A stretch of 64,000 bases of DNA from Adiantum capillus-veneris. Lineage: Eukaryota > Streptophyta > Polypodiopsida > Polypodiales > Pteridaceae. A model generated the notes under the pieces. The model searched no databases. It worked only from the letters and a program-made list of their open reading frames with translations, and was not told where the DNA came from. A program made the translations under genes and the position numbers. Of the stretch, positions 11,181 through 22,660 are shown piece after piece; positions within the stretch are counted from its first letter, which is position 1; each line of letters begins with the position of its first letter. The stretch is from positions 102,544,811 through 102,608,810 of the forward strand of contig CM043947.1 of NCBI GenBank assembly GCA_014529385.2, written 5' to 3'.

Positions 11181-12490
11181 CTAGTCAGACGTCTCATCGC
11201 GTCCAAGCGGCGTATCTGTCGGATTCTGCAAAAAAAGACAATAAGACAGCTTTCAGTAAGTATAAACATATAACGACATTTATAAAACAATACAAAAAAT
11301 AAAAAAGAGTAAACCCTAATACTAACCATGCCGCCGCGAGAACTGAGAATGTCCATCAGGGCGTTTAAGCCCTTCCTGCCTGCGTACTCGCGCTCGTACG
11401 GTGTGGGATCACGTCCTGTCATCGACCACTGTCAAAACATACAAAGATTTCATTATGTTAGAATTAAAAAACTCATAAACCCTAAACTATCGAACATAAA
11501 GAGCAATGCGAAAACACTTACAAAATTGGCCTCAAATGATGCCCATCCACCGCTCTCCAAGTGGTGCGAGCTCCCTGCCTCTACTCGCGCTCTGGCTGCA
11601 TCCTTTTGTTGCTTCCACTTGTCGGGATTCTCGCGCGCTGCTTTCTTCGCATTCTTCCAATCTTCTTTGGCCAGCCAATCTGGCCTGTTCCACCCATTCT
11701 TGATTGCTTTTTGCACTTTGGAACGCTTGTGTTTGCAGTATTCGCGCATTCAAATCTTCATCAGGTCTTCATTGAAGCGCTGTTCCCGTGTTGGAACGGG
11801 AAACTCATCATGAAGTATGCTGATGACTCTGTTTTTTAAATCACTTGGTACTTCACTCCATTTGTTTAGTATGTAGTGTCTAAATAGCTGAGAGCAAAGA
11901 CCACGCATGCGCGAGATCACCTTCTTGCCGTCATCATCCATGATGATGCCGCCGCTGAAGTCGATGGAGTAAGACAAGCCCTCTGGCCGGTGACGCGTGA
12001 ACCTGGGTGTCCCGGCAGGGGTCTCTAGCGGTGTGTCGATGGGGGTACGGACGTCAGGTGTCTCCACCGACGTCTGGGCCCCGAAGCGAAGAGTGTCGAG
12101 TGGGGTGGCTCCTGGCGGAGTAGGTAGAGGTGTGTAGCTTCTAGGAACAGTCACCCTTGCAAAACCTGGAGTAGATGGCGATGCTATGGCTGGTGTGGGG
12201 GCGGGCAAAGAAGGGGAGGGTAAAGAGCCTCGTCGAACACGAGGCGGTGTGGAGGCATCGGTGGCGGAATCCCCACAACAACCGCCACCGCCACCACTAG
12301 AGAGCCGGTGTCTAGATGAGGGTGAAGCTCGTCTCGTCGACGCCGAAGCTTCGGAGCGTGCCGAATGCTCCGAAAGAGAGGGAGATGCGGATGGAGTAGG
12401 AATGCGCGATGATGCGCCAGAGCGATGACGCTCCACGTACCACTGTCTCTGCTGCGGTGACAAAGAAGAAAGAAACTCCTCATCATCCAT
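11181..12490 (-). pseudogene. En/Spm-type second transposition gene (Transposase_24/TNPA-like), 3 exons
   Basis: Proposed exons, all on the minus strand, are 12490-11522, 11428-11327 and 11225-11181. Introns fit GT-AG: donor TTTT|GTAAGT, acceptors TTTGACAG| and TTTTTGCAG|. The start MDDEEFLSSL at 12490 is chosen because it opens the Ser/Pro/Thr-rich N-terminal region. The frame is open further upstream, but without visible motifs. The C-terminal half has the basic, Trp-rich block and the GSxxxxxGG-like stretch seen in Transposase_24 (Ptta/En/Spm) proteins. An in-frame TGA at about 11750 follows LMKI and interrupts it. The gene lies downstream of the TNP2 gene, the usual CACTA order. In other CACTA elements the corresponding protein binds subterminal repeats. 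Confidence 0.7.
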
Positions 12491-12762
12491 ACCTGCATTA
12501 AACACACGAATATTTAAACTTAATATTGAATGAATAGAGTAGACAATGACGCAAAGACCATTAAATACAATGACGTAATGACGCATATAAATACAATGAC
12601 GCAATGAATTGAGTGATAGAAGAGGCAAGTCGAAAACTCAGAATTTTCAATCAAAAGATGTGAGCGCGAGTAGAAAAGAGCATTATACACCATGGAAGGT
12701 ACTTAGAGAGCCAGAGCTTTTACAACACGGAGCAAAATTGTTCAAATACAATATTTGTGGCT

Positions 12763-15700
12763 TTAAGAGATCTCTCTCTCATCCTCGCATAACTCAGCAT
12801 AACTTCCTATATCTATATAGAGCTCTCCGTTTAAACACATATCCTCTGTTTCATTTTGTAGCTCCTCTGCATGCACCCCATATAGAGTAGTAGCATCTTG
12901 ATGCTCGTCTGGCACCATCGCAGCGGCTTCTGATTGAGCATCTTCTCTGATCTCCTCCACTGATGCCGTTGTGATTGACACATGGTAGCCTTCATACGTC
13001 CTTGCACTACGAGGGGCTACCTCTATGACGTACCACCAGTTTGATGTAGACTTTGTAGGATGAAATATTACCTGCCAGAGCCACATAACTTACATGAGAG
13101 CTTTCAAGCACATAACTTGTAAAAGGGGGATGTTAACTATTTACATACTTGAGTAAATAGTATTCCACAATCTTGAGTAAAACGCTTTTTGTCGATTCGT
13201 TCCACCCTAAAATGTCGACCTTTACACCATGCTGCTGTGTATGACTTATACTACAACGAACAAAGATTATGAGTGGCCGTTCAAACGTTTATAAATAAAG
13301 TCACTTGCTAGTCGTACATTGCAAACTTACCTTGGTCGCGCAACCCCGAGAGTACTCCCACTCTTCCTCAGTCACTTCGTCACCGCATTGTTGTGCGCTT
13401 TTCAATTGGTTGTGCAACCATCTTAAGCTCATGAAGGTTGGTAGGCTCTCCAGAACCGCTGGATAGTGCATCGGTGGTCGTCTTCCCCATCTCCACTCGA
13501 TTCGTGCCCTTTGTCGCTCTTGCTTTGCATCCTTATATTGTGAAATCCACTTTTGCATCACTGGATTGTGAAGCATTCAAAATCGGTTGATTTTAGCCTC
13601 TAGATCTTCCGTCATCTTCTTCTCAACACCGAGATTGCACATGACAATCCCAGATATGCGCTCATCATCTATGGTTCGCCATAGCGTATCCCGGGCTTTA
13701 TCAAATCCGTCTAGCCACTCTCCAATGTACACTAGGGACTCTGATACCAACCAACCTTCTGCCATGCTACCCTCCGGACGTGCCTTTTGACGCACATATC
13801 CCTTAAGCGTTTTCATGAAACGTTCTAAGAAGAACATCCATCTGGAATGAACTGTGCCAGCTATTTCCACCTCATCAACTATGTGAACAAGAAGATGCAC
13901 CTGAATGGTTAGCATTGTAGTAGGAAAATGTTTCTCAAACATGCACACAAGCTCCGCAGCATTTAGTTTGGCGAATGGTATGGAGTCTACGTTGATCTCC
14001 TTTTGTGAGATCCATTGCACCAGCTTTGCAAGTTTGTAGATTGTGTTACGGATGTCGAGAGACAAACATCCCTCAATGGCAACCGGTAAAATAAACTGTA
14101 AAGTATGTGCAGCAATGATATTAAAGTCCACATTTTATGCAATGATATTAAAGTCCACTATGAACGTACCTGACACATTTTATGCCAATCGTGTGACTTC
14201 AAACCGGTAAGCTTTCCTTCTTTAGTAAAACACATTCGGAGCGAGTGCATTACGCCAGTGGGGGTCCGCAAAGATCGAATGGTCTCTTTTACTTTGCGTT
14301 CTTGGGCTCCTGTGAAAATCCATGGTGCTTTAGGGAGTTTTATCGATCCATCAGACGCTGTTTGCGGCCAATATTGCTCCATATGATCCACATTTCTAAG
14401 GTCAACTCTGGCTCCCAAAGTATCTTTCTTGCCGGTCAGATGGTCCCATAGTAGATTACCCACATTCTTGAATATGTGCATTGGATCGAGCAAGTGATTG
14501 ATCATGAGTCGGGGCCAGTACGGTAACTCGTACCATAGAGATAGTCTCTTCATCCCTGGAGGCAATCCGTCATCGCACATCTTTTTCTGCTCTAACCATG
14601 CTTGTGCAGACATCCTTGGTGGCTCTCTTCCCAAAAAGCCGTCGCGTAACACATGATTCTCTGGAAGATACGCTTGATGACCTTCGTAGATTTGCTTCTT
14701 CAGTGAGGGTGCCCTATGTGCATTTAGTCTAGGTCCACATGTGACACATGCTCTGTATCCGCTTGTTTGAAGCCCTGCATGTATACACATGATAATAGAT
14801 CAACTATGGGAAAAAACAAGATTTACAGTGTCTGAGTGAGGAGTGTCAATAGATCACCTGAGCATTCTGTTAGCCCGGGATAGTCATGCATGGTCCACAT
14901 TAGAATGCCTCTGATCAAAGCATTCCGTCGTCCTGTGTGTCGGCTCATATCCACCACCTCTATGCCAATCCACAATTGTTGTAGCTCTTCCAATAGTGGA
15001 CGAAGATACACATCCATATTCCCCACTTTATATCGCCCTGGCACAATCAAGCTTAGCCATAGGTGCCCCTTCTTCGTAGTCAACCACGGGGGAATGTTAT
15101 AGTTGACGATGACAACGGGCCATACACTGTAAGATGTTGATCTTTGACCAAATGGATTTACGCCATCCATAGCCAGGCCTAAGCGCAAATTTCGAGCTTC
15201 CCTGGCAAAATCCGACCATGTTCCATCTATATGTTTCCAGGCTACGCAATCTGTAGGAATTCGTAGCACACAATCCGAAGATTTATTCTCCTCATGCCAT
15301 GATGCTAGGGCGGCCATGGACTTACATTCGAAGAAATGCTTGATGCGAGGAAGCAGAGGGAAATGTCGCAAAACCTTTTGTGGAATTTTTGTCCCGTGGA
15401 GATCTACTCGATATCTTTCAGAATCACATTTCGGACACTTCTCCATGTCTATGTATTCCCCTCTGAAAAGAATGCAGTCATTAGGACAAGCGTGGATAGA
15501 ATTGTAATCCATCCCCAAGTTTCGCAAAATCTTTCTTGCTTCATCTCGGGAATCTGGCATCACATTGTCAGCTGGTAGTATGTGCTCTTTCAGCAATCTA
15601 CACAACATAAAAATATGATACAGTCGTGTAAAAATCTATCAGATCATTATACATTTAGAGTTTTATTAAAGTAAACTAATTGTAATAGATCACCTGAAAA

Positions 15701-16226
15701 GCGCTGTGACGCTAGTGTCACTCCATCCAAACTTTGCCTGCATGTTGAGAAGAACCAGGAGTGCTTTCAATCTAGACATACGTGCTCCATTATACAATGG
15801 CGTATCGGCTTCACTTTTCATATCATCATAGATAAGCCTTTCTGAATCCATGATCGTCTCGATCATTTCATCAATCTCGGGCTCAAACATTGCCTCGTTG
15901 GGAATGTGCTCTGCATGATCATCCCCCGAGCTGTCAGAGGCTACATCTTGTGGCCTCACATATGCTGGTTGACCAAAGCGCCTGCGAACACGTCTATTGG
16001 GTTGCAAGATTGCTGCTTGTTGGCCAACGTCAGAGTCCGACGAGTTATAATTGGCAACAACTCGATCTATAATAGATGGATCGAACTCGCCAAATTCGCG
16101 AACATGCTGCAAAGAAACACGTGTTGTCCGTCGCACAGCATGCTTGCATTGATTACAAGGACATAAGACCCTCGTTGAGAGATAGGTGTTTCGGTTGGAC
16201 GGTCCCACATCCTCGTCACTACTCAT
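12763..16226 (-). pseudogene. TNP2-type CACTA transposase, 6 exons, one in-frame TGA
   Basis: Proposed minus-strand exons are 16226-15694, 15597-14858, 14774-14170, 14095-13331, 13250-13149 and 13071-12763, with GT-AG borders that keep the frame (for example MCQ|FILPVAIEG and RGCATK|YKSYT). The N-terminus has the transposase-associated Cys motif CPCNQCKHAVRR. Exons 2-3 carry the Transposase_21/TNP2 core (CPNDCILFRGEY, CPKCDSERY, SVWPVVIVNYNIPPW, GLKSHDWHKM). Exon 4 has DUF4218 (HLLVHIVDE, HSRWMFFLERFMKTLKGYVR, ARPEGSMAEG). Exons 5-6 have DUF4216 (CKGRHFRVERID, WWYVIEVAPR). A TGA at 13577-13579 breaks exon 4 within an otherwise continuous frame. The enzyme would bind and cut the element ends. 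This copy is probably inactive. Confidence 0.9.
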
Positions 16227-16291
16227 AATGAGGATAAAAAACTTATAACCTGGACAACAAATTTAATATTCTATTGGCATTCTTCGTCTTA

Positions 16292-16360
<69 letters not shown>
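16292..16360 (+). repeat. (CT)n microsatellite in CACTA
   Basis: A CT run with one G interruption, just upstream of the transposase start codon at 16226 on the minus strand, so it may lie in the 5' leader or promoter of that gene. Confidence 0.95.
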
Positions 16361-16362
<2 letters not shown>

Positions 16363-16654
16363 ACCTCACATTCTCTAGTCATGTCCAATCCCCGCACACC
16401 TTGGTCTAGAGGTGCACGGAGATCAGAACCACCGGGTTATAATCTCGTCTTTATTGGTCAATACCTATATTTGTGGGTACAAGAAATCTACACACCCACG
16501 TCTACATGATACTGCATGTAGTGGACAAAACCCCTTTGCCTCTTCTCTAGCTGTAGCACTTCACAGCATCTTAACATCTTTTCACAGTAGATCTTTTCAC
16601 TGTTCGTCTAACTCTAAACCCTAAACCGTAAGTAATTCTTGCGTGGACTCGATC

Positions 16655-16795
16655 TAACGTAAATAAGCGTAAATCTAAATAAACGTAAATCTAACTAAAA
16701 ATAAACCTAAATCTAATTTAACGTAAGTCTACATCTAACCTAATCTTTAACGTCTTTTGGGATAGTTTCCTACGACGTTAAAACTCTCTTCTTCT

Positions 16796-16822
<27 letters not shown>
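16655..16822 (+). repeat. Direct repeat flanking the captured gene fragment, copy 1
   Basis: Shares with 17330-17490 an ordered series of blocks: TAAACGTAAATCTA, AAAAATAAACCTAAATCTAA, GTAAGTCTACAT.TAACC and TTTCCTACGACGTTA, then CTCTCTTCTTCTTGTGTGTG. The pair brackets the HMA-like fragment. Confidence 0.85.
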
Positions 16823-16826
<4 letters not shown>

Positions 16827-16966
16827 ACCTAAATAAACCTAAGTCTAATCTAATATAACATAAATCTAAATCTAACGTAAATTAAGTTATATTAAAAACA
16901 AAGAACTAAACTAACAGGGATTATAAGAACCTTAAAACTGATTTAACACATAATTTTTCACATAAC
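16823..16966. other. Non-coding spacer in CACTA
   Basis: AT-rich sequence with repeated TAAATCTAA words between the first flanking repeat and the HMA-like fragment. It could be intronic sequence of the captured gene. Nothing else is recognised. Confidence 0.4.
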
Positions 16967-17320
16967 TCAGCAAGAGTTGGCATTCTCATCACTAAAGATG
17001 TGAGAGTTAACTTCCGGCGGTGACGCTGCCTCATCTCTATCCACATCTGACGACAGCAATTGGCCCTTTAGACCGTTCTTGCTCTTGTTACTAACTTTGA
17101 AGTTGCTGTTGAATGACTAGAGGTTGTCTAGATGGTCATTGTGTCGGGGATGTAGTGACTCTTGCCGCCCTGAAGATCCACCTTCTTCCCTATCTTCTGA
17201 AGACATTTCACCAGTACTTTTGGATCGACGGAGCCCACCATGAGTGAAGGTAGCAATACCCTATATTCCATTGAGGGCTTTCTTCACCCGCTTCATGCAG
17301 GCATCGCAGTCTATGGAGAC
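16967..17320 (-). pseudogene. Captured HMA-domain (HIPP-like) gene fragment inside CACTA
   Basis: Read on the minus strand from 17320, the first exon-like segment gives VSIDCDACMKRVKKALNGI, a clear heavy-metal-associated domain start with its CxxC metal site (C-D-A-C). It then hits a TAG. In a second frame the same stretch continues as GSVDPKVLVKCLQKIGKK, which is the end of an HMA domain. The downstream tail in the first frame is Asn/Ser/Asp-rich and low complexity, as in heavy-metal-associated isoprenylated plant proteins. An AG acceptor-like TTTAG precedes it. The stop and frameshift make it a non-functional copy. It is not part of any known CACTA machinery and is best explained as a host gene piece picked up by the element. 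The C-terminal CaaX box of HIPPs was not found. Confidence 0.75.
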
Positions 17321-17329
17321 CTAAATCTA

Positions 17330-17490
17330 ATCTAATATAACGTAAATCTAAATCTAGCGTAAATAAACGTAAATCTAGTTAAAAATAAACCTAAATCTAA
17401 TTTAATGTAAGTCTACATATAACCTAATCTTTAACGTCTTTTAAGATAGTTTCCTACGACGTTATAACTCTCTTCTTCTTGTGTGTGTGC
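17330..17490 (+). repeat. Direct repeat flanking the captured gene fragment, copy 2
   Basis: Second copy of the repeat at 16655-16822, in the same orientation about 670 bp away, with scattered substitutions. TTTCCTACGACGTTAAA occurs once more at about 17652-17669. Confidence 0.85.
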
Positions 17491-18038
17491 GCATGTGTGG
17501 ATGTGTGTGCCAATAAAAAGAGATAAATGGTATAACCTTTCTATCACCCATGCCAAGTATGATAGATTGATTATGCCATTTCCCTCTTGAATAATAGGTC
17601 TTGAGTTCAACTCCTCGTCGGCTAGATCTTTAGGTCTTTTAATTTTAATTAGTTTCCTACGACGTTAAATTAGTTTCTCTCTCTTTTCTCTCAATGTGTG
17701 TGCGTTTTTTTGGATCGTATGCATGTTTTCTCTCTCTTTTCCTCTCTCAATGTATGCGTTTTTTGTTTATGCATGTTCTCTCTCTCTTTTCCTCTCTCAA
17801 TGCGTGCGGTTTTTTGTTTATGCATGCTCTCTCTCTCTTTTCCTCTCTCAATATGTGTGTGCACTCTTTGTTTATGTATGTGTGTGTGCGTTTTTGTTTT
17901 TGTTTGTACTCTCTCTCTCTATCTCTCTCTCAAAAACACTATGTGTGTGTGTGAGAGAGAGAGAGAGGGAGAGAGAAAGAGGGGAAGGGAACATGAGAAT
18001 GAGGAGAGGGAAGGAGCATACCTGGCTCTCCTTCCTCT

Positions 18039-18084
<46 letters not shown>

Positions 18085-18089
18085 AGAAG

Positions 18090-18129
<40 letters not shown>

Positions 18130-18218
18130 CGTTACCTGCTCCTTGCTTGAGGGCGCCGAAAAACTCAGATCTGAGATCTGAGTTTTTGGGCGCGCTCGGT
18201 TATTTTTTTAGCCCAGCC
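17491..18218. other. Low-complexity 5' region of CACTA
   Basis: Three or four tandem copies of a CTCTCTCTTTTCCTCTCTCAATG.. unit of about 60 bp lie at about 17676-17860. They are followed by (GA)n at 17952-17968, (GT)n at 18043-18082 and (GA)n at 18094-18123. A palindrome ACTCAGATCTGAGATCTGAGT is centred near 18173. Open frames here are repeat artefacts. Confidence 0.8.
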
Positions 18219-18342
18219 TACGTCGCTATGAGCGTCGCAAATTTCTTTGTAAATTTGCGACGCTCATAGCGACGGTCATAGCGACGCTCATAACGACGTC
18301 GGGAATTTTTTTTTTGAGCGTCGCTATGTGAGCGTCGCTAAT
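18219..18342. repeat. Subterminal repeat array, right
   Basis: About seven copies of the GCGTCGCTATGA-like unit in both orientations. Two inverted copies around 18229-18266 form a near-perfect hairpin around AAATTTCTTTGTAAATTT. The unit matches the left array, tying the two ends to one element. Confidence 0.85.
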
Positions 18343-18350
18343 ATGAATAG

Positions 18351-18362
18351 CCTCTTGTAGTG
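18351..18362 (-). repeat. CACTA terminal inverted repeat, right
   Basis: CCTCTTGTAGTG, exact inverse of 10793-10804. Confidence 0.95.
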
Positions 18363-18365
18363 TAT
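18363..18365. repeat. CACTA target site duplication, right (TAT)
   Basis: Matches 10790-10792. Joining the flanks across the duplication gives a continuous AT-rich leader. Confidence 0.85.
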
Positions 18366-19798
18366 TAGTGTATGTGTGCCTAAAAAGTGCTTGATGTGCA
18401 TGAATAATTTGATGTTTGATTGCAAATTTGAAGTTGATAATGGTTAATTGCTGTGTTTTCAAGCTCAAAACAAGGATTTAGACACTTGGATTGCGTCAAT
18501 TTTTGACCTAATTTTACCGGTTTAATTGCCTAGTTTTGGTTTTTATTGATGAAATTATTTGGCAATTAAATCAATGTGATTATTGTGATTTGATTTGGCT
18601 GCACTAATCCCCAATGTGTGGAAAAGTTAAAAAAAAAAATCCGGTTTTTTAAAATAAGTTTTGCATTTTTTGCTAATTTTTGTTAATTTTTGATTTATTC
18701 CGCAAAAATTTGATATCTTGCAATCTTGACGAGATGTTTGGTGGATGTATATACGGCATCATTTTGAGCGCACTTGTGCCCTCATTTATCGAATTTTATG
18801 CATTTTGCTATTTTCGGAGGTCGGGTTGTTGATTTTGTTGTAATTGGCATTTTTGGTAAAAACTACTAATTTGGTGTGTTTGTGCATGTCAAAAGTGCGC
18901 GCTTGTGATTGTTGATGATTTTTTGAGATTTATAGAAATTTTTGAGTGTTTTTTTTGAGTTTTTTGGCAATTTTTTTGGGATTTTCGGTTGATTTTTAAC
19001 GTTTTCGACTAATTTTCGGGTTAATGTTGACATTTTTGAGCTTTGAAAAAATAAACATTGAAAAGTTGGGCTCGATGGGCATTGGTGAACGGAGGCCGGG
19101 TAGTTGATTTTGTTGTAATGGGAATTTTTGGTAAAAACTGCTAATTTGGTGTATTTCTGCATGTCAAAAGTGCTCGATTGTGATTATTGATGATTTTTTG
19201 AGATTTATAGAATTTTTTTGAGAGTTTTTTGGCAATTTCTTTTAGATTTTTGGTTGATTTTTAACGTTTTTGACTAATTTCGGGCTAATGTTGAAAAATT
19301 GGGTTTGATGGGCGTTGGTGGTTAATCACAAGCTTGGGTGAACGCTTCGATAAGTTTTTGACGTTCGTGCGGACTCAACGGGTAAGTTTCGAGCTTTTCA
19401 GTGCAAAAAAAGGGACTCCGAAGGCTTGTTTAGGTGAGAACTACCCCTTGCGATGATTAAAGGTTAAATAAGTCCCAAAAAAAGAAAGACCCCCTCCTCC
19501 CAAGCCATCTTAGGCATGCTAAAGATACTATCTCTCCTCCCTTTCACTTTCTCTCTCATCGCCACCCCACTCTCTCTCCTCCCATGGTCTTCAAGCGCTT
19601 ACGAGAATCTTCTATTCTCTCTCTCTCTCCTCCCATGCTCTGCAACAAGCGCTTACGATAGTCTTCTATTCTTTCTCTCTCCCCTTGGTCCATGCCAAAG
19701 ATACTCTCTGTCTTTTTTTCCCTCTCTCCCACTTAGTCCCTCTTTCTCTCTCCTTCTTTTGCCTTAGGGCGCATAAATTAAAAGGTCTAACGCTCTCC

Positions 19799-19843
<45 letters not shown>

Positions 19844-19998
19844 ATTTGCTGGCGCACAGTCACTTCTCTTGACCTTACCACACACGACACTCTCTTAGTG
19901 CGCGTACATGCTCTCTCTCCTTCCGCCCTGCACGCCAGAGACCTCGCTGACAACCTCGCTGTTAAGCCCGACGTGTCACTCCCTGCTAGGCGCGCCTC

Positions 19999-20080
<82 letters not shown>

Positions 20081-20480
20081 CATCTAGCCATCAGTGTCAA
20101 CAGCGCACCCAGTGCCCACCAGGGCTAGAAAAATACATTTTTCCTAACCGATCATAATAAGGGGGAGACTTGAAATTCTCCTGGTTTTTAGGTCAAAATT
20201 TGAAGCTTTTACTTGTAATTACACTAAAACTTGTGTAAATTTGCCGGTTTTCTTAAAGGCAAGCTCAAAATCTAACCGGGATTTTATAATTTCAATCGAT
20301 TAAAATACACTAGGACCCTGTTTTTTTCTTACATTGGTGCCCACCTCTCTACCGCTACAGTGTTGCACGTGCTTGAGCCCGCCATTAGTCCTCTGCGCAC
20401 TGTCAGCTCCCCGTCATATGCGACCTGCTGCAAGTCACCGCCATTACAGCCAGGCTGCCTCAGGTAAGTCAAAGGTATTT
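18366..20480 (+). mobile_element. Gypsy leader, part 2 (after the CACTA insertion)
   Basis: T-rich non-coding sequence continuing the leader broken at 10792. It holds a direct duplication of about 250 bp (about 18821-19060 and 19096-19300; shared words include GTTGATTTTGTTGTAAT and TTTTTGGTAAAAACT). It also holds a duplicated CTCTC-rich unit around 19590-19690, (CT)n at 19797-19818, (CA)n at 19819-19843 and (CT)n at 20003-20076. No coding frame is supported. Confidence 0.5.
20003..20076 (+). repeat. (CT)n microsatellite, about 74 bp
   Basis: An uninterrupted CT run. Overlapping long frames on both strands translate it as SL or RE repeats and are not genes. Confidence 0.97.
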
Positions 20481-21964
20481 TTTTAATTATTTAATTTTAT
20501 TAAATTATTTATTTATTTAGTTAATGTTTTATTGTCTTTAGTGACTTAAAAAAAACGAACAAATAAAACCAAAATCAAAAGAAATAAAAGAGAAGAGAAA
20601 TTTCAAACAAAAAAGTAGAAAAAATTATACAAATCACATAAAAAATAAAGAAAAAATAGGAAGAAAATCACAACAAAAATTAGAAAAAAATTCACACTAA
20701 AGATTAAAAAAAGCAAAAAATAATGAAAAGCCATAAAATTTTTAAAATCACAAAAAGGAAAGTCAACCAAAATTTTTAAAAAAACTTCAAAAATTCAAAT
20801 TTGATTTTCAAAAACTTCACAAAAAATTCATTAAAAACTAAAAAATTTAACAAATAAATCACAAAACATTGTAAAAATCATAAAGCCTTAAGAAAATCCA
20901 AAAAATAAAATAAAATTCAAACAAAATCCATTAAAACTAAATAAAATCCCAAAAAAGTTAAAATCATAAAAATAAAAGGAAGGAGTCAAAAAAGGAAAAA
21001 AAGAGGGCAAAAAAGCAAAAAAAAATCTATGAAGAAATTCACACAGCAAGCTTACCACATGAGAAGCCAAGCAAAAAAAGGCAATTGCAAAAGCCTGATA
21101 AGAAAGACAGAGAAAGTGAGAAACCGAGCGAAGTGAGCCATGAGCAGCAGAATCATTTCAAAAATTTGTCGAAAAACGAGTAGAGCAGGCAAAAAAAACC
21201 TCTAAAACTTAAGAAGTGCAAAAATAGTGGAATTGACTCGAGATAGACAAAAAAAATCAAAATTTGCCAAAAACGGGTGAAAATGAAACCGCAAAAAATC
21301 GAGAAATTGAAGTTGTGGCAAAAGCTGATTGGTTAGGATACATTCACACGAAAACTCAAATCAAAGCTGTGTCAAAAGTTGATTGGTTAGGATACACACG
21401 AAAGCTCGATTCAAAACTGAATTTTGAGCAAAATTTGGCTGCTAGGGCATTGTTCATGCGCTAAAATTGTGAATCGGGATTGAGATTAGCAAAATTTGGT
21501 AAACATTGGCAAAAACTTGAGTCGTAAGTCTGACGAAAGCCTAGAATTTGGCTTAGAATCAGGGGGAACCGAGACTTAATTATTTTGTCCAAAAAAATCA
21601 TTGTTCTAGCCAATTTTGAAAAGTGTTTTGACCATTTAGTCAAGGTGCTAGAAGTGATCGTGCCGAGTAGAAACGGGTGTGTGCAAATGATTGCATTGCA
21701 AGTTGGGCATATAATTTGTCGATTGGGGGCACCACTCACATTGGATTGCAGATTAGGCAGCTCAGGGCTCATATTTTCATCGTTTCAAGGGCTGCAGTCA
21801 AGTTTGATACATTTAAACTAGGGTTAGTCAACTCTTGTGAGTCTAAAGATCAGTCAACCGCCAAATTGATTTGACACAAGCAGTTTTGTCAAACCGAAGT
21901 AGGAGAAATTTGACGGAGCAACATCAAAATCTACTAAAGGACATCTTTACAAATTAAACATAAC
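20481..21964 (+). other. A-rich leader-like sequence without genes
   Basis: 20530-21060 is extremely A-rich, with AAAATC/AAAAATT words on the plus strand. A tandem pair of about 58 bp containing CTGATTGGTTAGGATACA lies at about 21320-21410. The region probably belongs to a gypsy leader, but which of the two gypsy elements owns it is unclear. Confidence 0.4.
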
Positions 21965-22660
21965 ATGGATTCAAGTCGAGCCGAGAATTCAAGTACAGCA
22001 GAGCTAACCAGTAGTAGTAGCAACAAAGGCACAAGTGGAACGGAGCACATTTTAGAGCTCTATGGCTATAATGGAGACAAGGTCTTATATGCATCTTATG
22101 AGTAGAAAAAGCAATATAGGAGCGAAGATCCTATTAATTAGAGTATATCTAGATCCAGAGAATTCCCAGATGTTTACAGATTTCGGTGAAGCCACGTATT
22201 GCAAACTAAAAGATGAAGTGAAACTTGAAGTACAAAAAATGGACCAAAGTGATTATCCAGACCTCTGTACAAGTTAGCAAACCATACAGTTGGTGCATAA
22301 GCAATCATGATCATTGTACATGAATTAAAGTGGTCGAATCTACGAGATCCAGAATGGAAGACCCAAGAGATCAACCAATAGAAGCTAGTCTAAGTGGAGA
22401 ACCATGTCAAAAATAGTATAAAGGTCAAGACGGAGCAGTATATAGCCTGATGCTCAATGTGCTGAAAGAAGATGTTGACAACTTGGCAAGTACAAAAGTA
22501 TGGATTTCTCAGAAAGAGCTTGAGATGGATGAACCGAATGAAATACCACTAGTCATGGTATATTGCTCAGATAGTGGAAGAAAAGGTGGACATTTTCAAG
22601 AGGATTGTCTAAGAAATCCAACCAATAGGGACACAAAAACTACAAAACAACACACATAAC
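21965..22660 (+). pseudogene. Decayed gypsy gag with degenerate zinc knuckle
   Basis: A possible start at 21965 opens a Ser/Thr-rich frame (MDSSRAENSS) that stops after 46 codons. Later frames at 22062-22277 and 22450-22659 continue on the same strand. The last ends with CSDSGRKGGHFQEDC, which follows the CCHC knuckle spacing (C-x2-C-x4-H-x4-C) with Ser in place of the second Cys. The position, upstream of RNase H and integrase on the same strand, fits gag. Stops and frameshifts show it is dead. The exact gag start is uncertain. Confidence 0.45.

Larger units (their letters stand above)
10793..18362 (-). mobile_element. Complete CACTA (En/Spm-type) DNA transposon, 7,570 bp
   Basis: The element starts CACTACAAGAGG at 10793 and ends with its exact reverse complement at 18351-18362. 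TAT is duplicated on both sides (10790-10792 and 18363-18365), the 3-bp target duplication expected of CACTA elements. Both ends carry many copies of a GCGTCGCTA-type subterminal repeat. Two multi-exon genes lie on the minus strand, a TNP2-type transposase (12763-16226) and a second En/Spm-type gene (11181-12490), so the element's own 5' end is at 18362. It also carries an HMA-domain gene fragment. In-frame TGA codons in both transposition genes suggest it is not autonomous now. Confidence 0.95.

Noticed and set aside
11328-11839. Plus-strand frames of up to 161 aa over the second CACTA gene
   Set aside because: They lie opposite the spliced minus-strand gene, which has family motifs. They are shadows. 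The same holds for plus-strand frames over 12186-12428 and 13587-16166.
16607-16626. CTAAACCCTAAACC resembling the plant telomere repeat
   Set aside because: Only about two units, which is expected by chance in AT-rich sequence. It is not an interstitial telomere array.
10790-18365. Reading the element as two separate transposons because of its different internal textures
   Set aside because: Matching 12-bp termini, matching subterminal units and matching TAT duplications bind both ends into one element.
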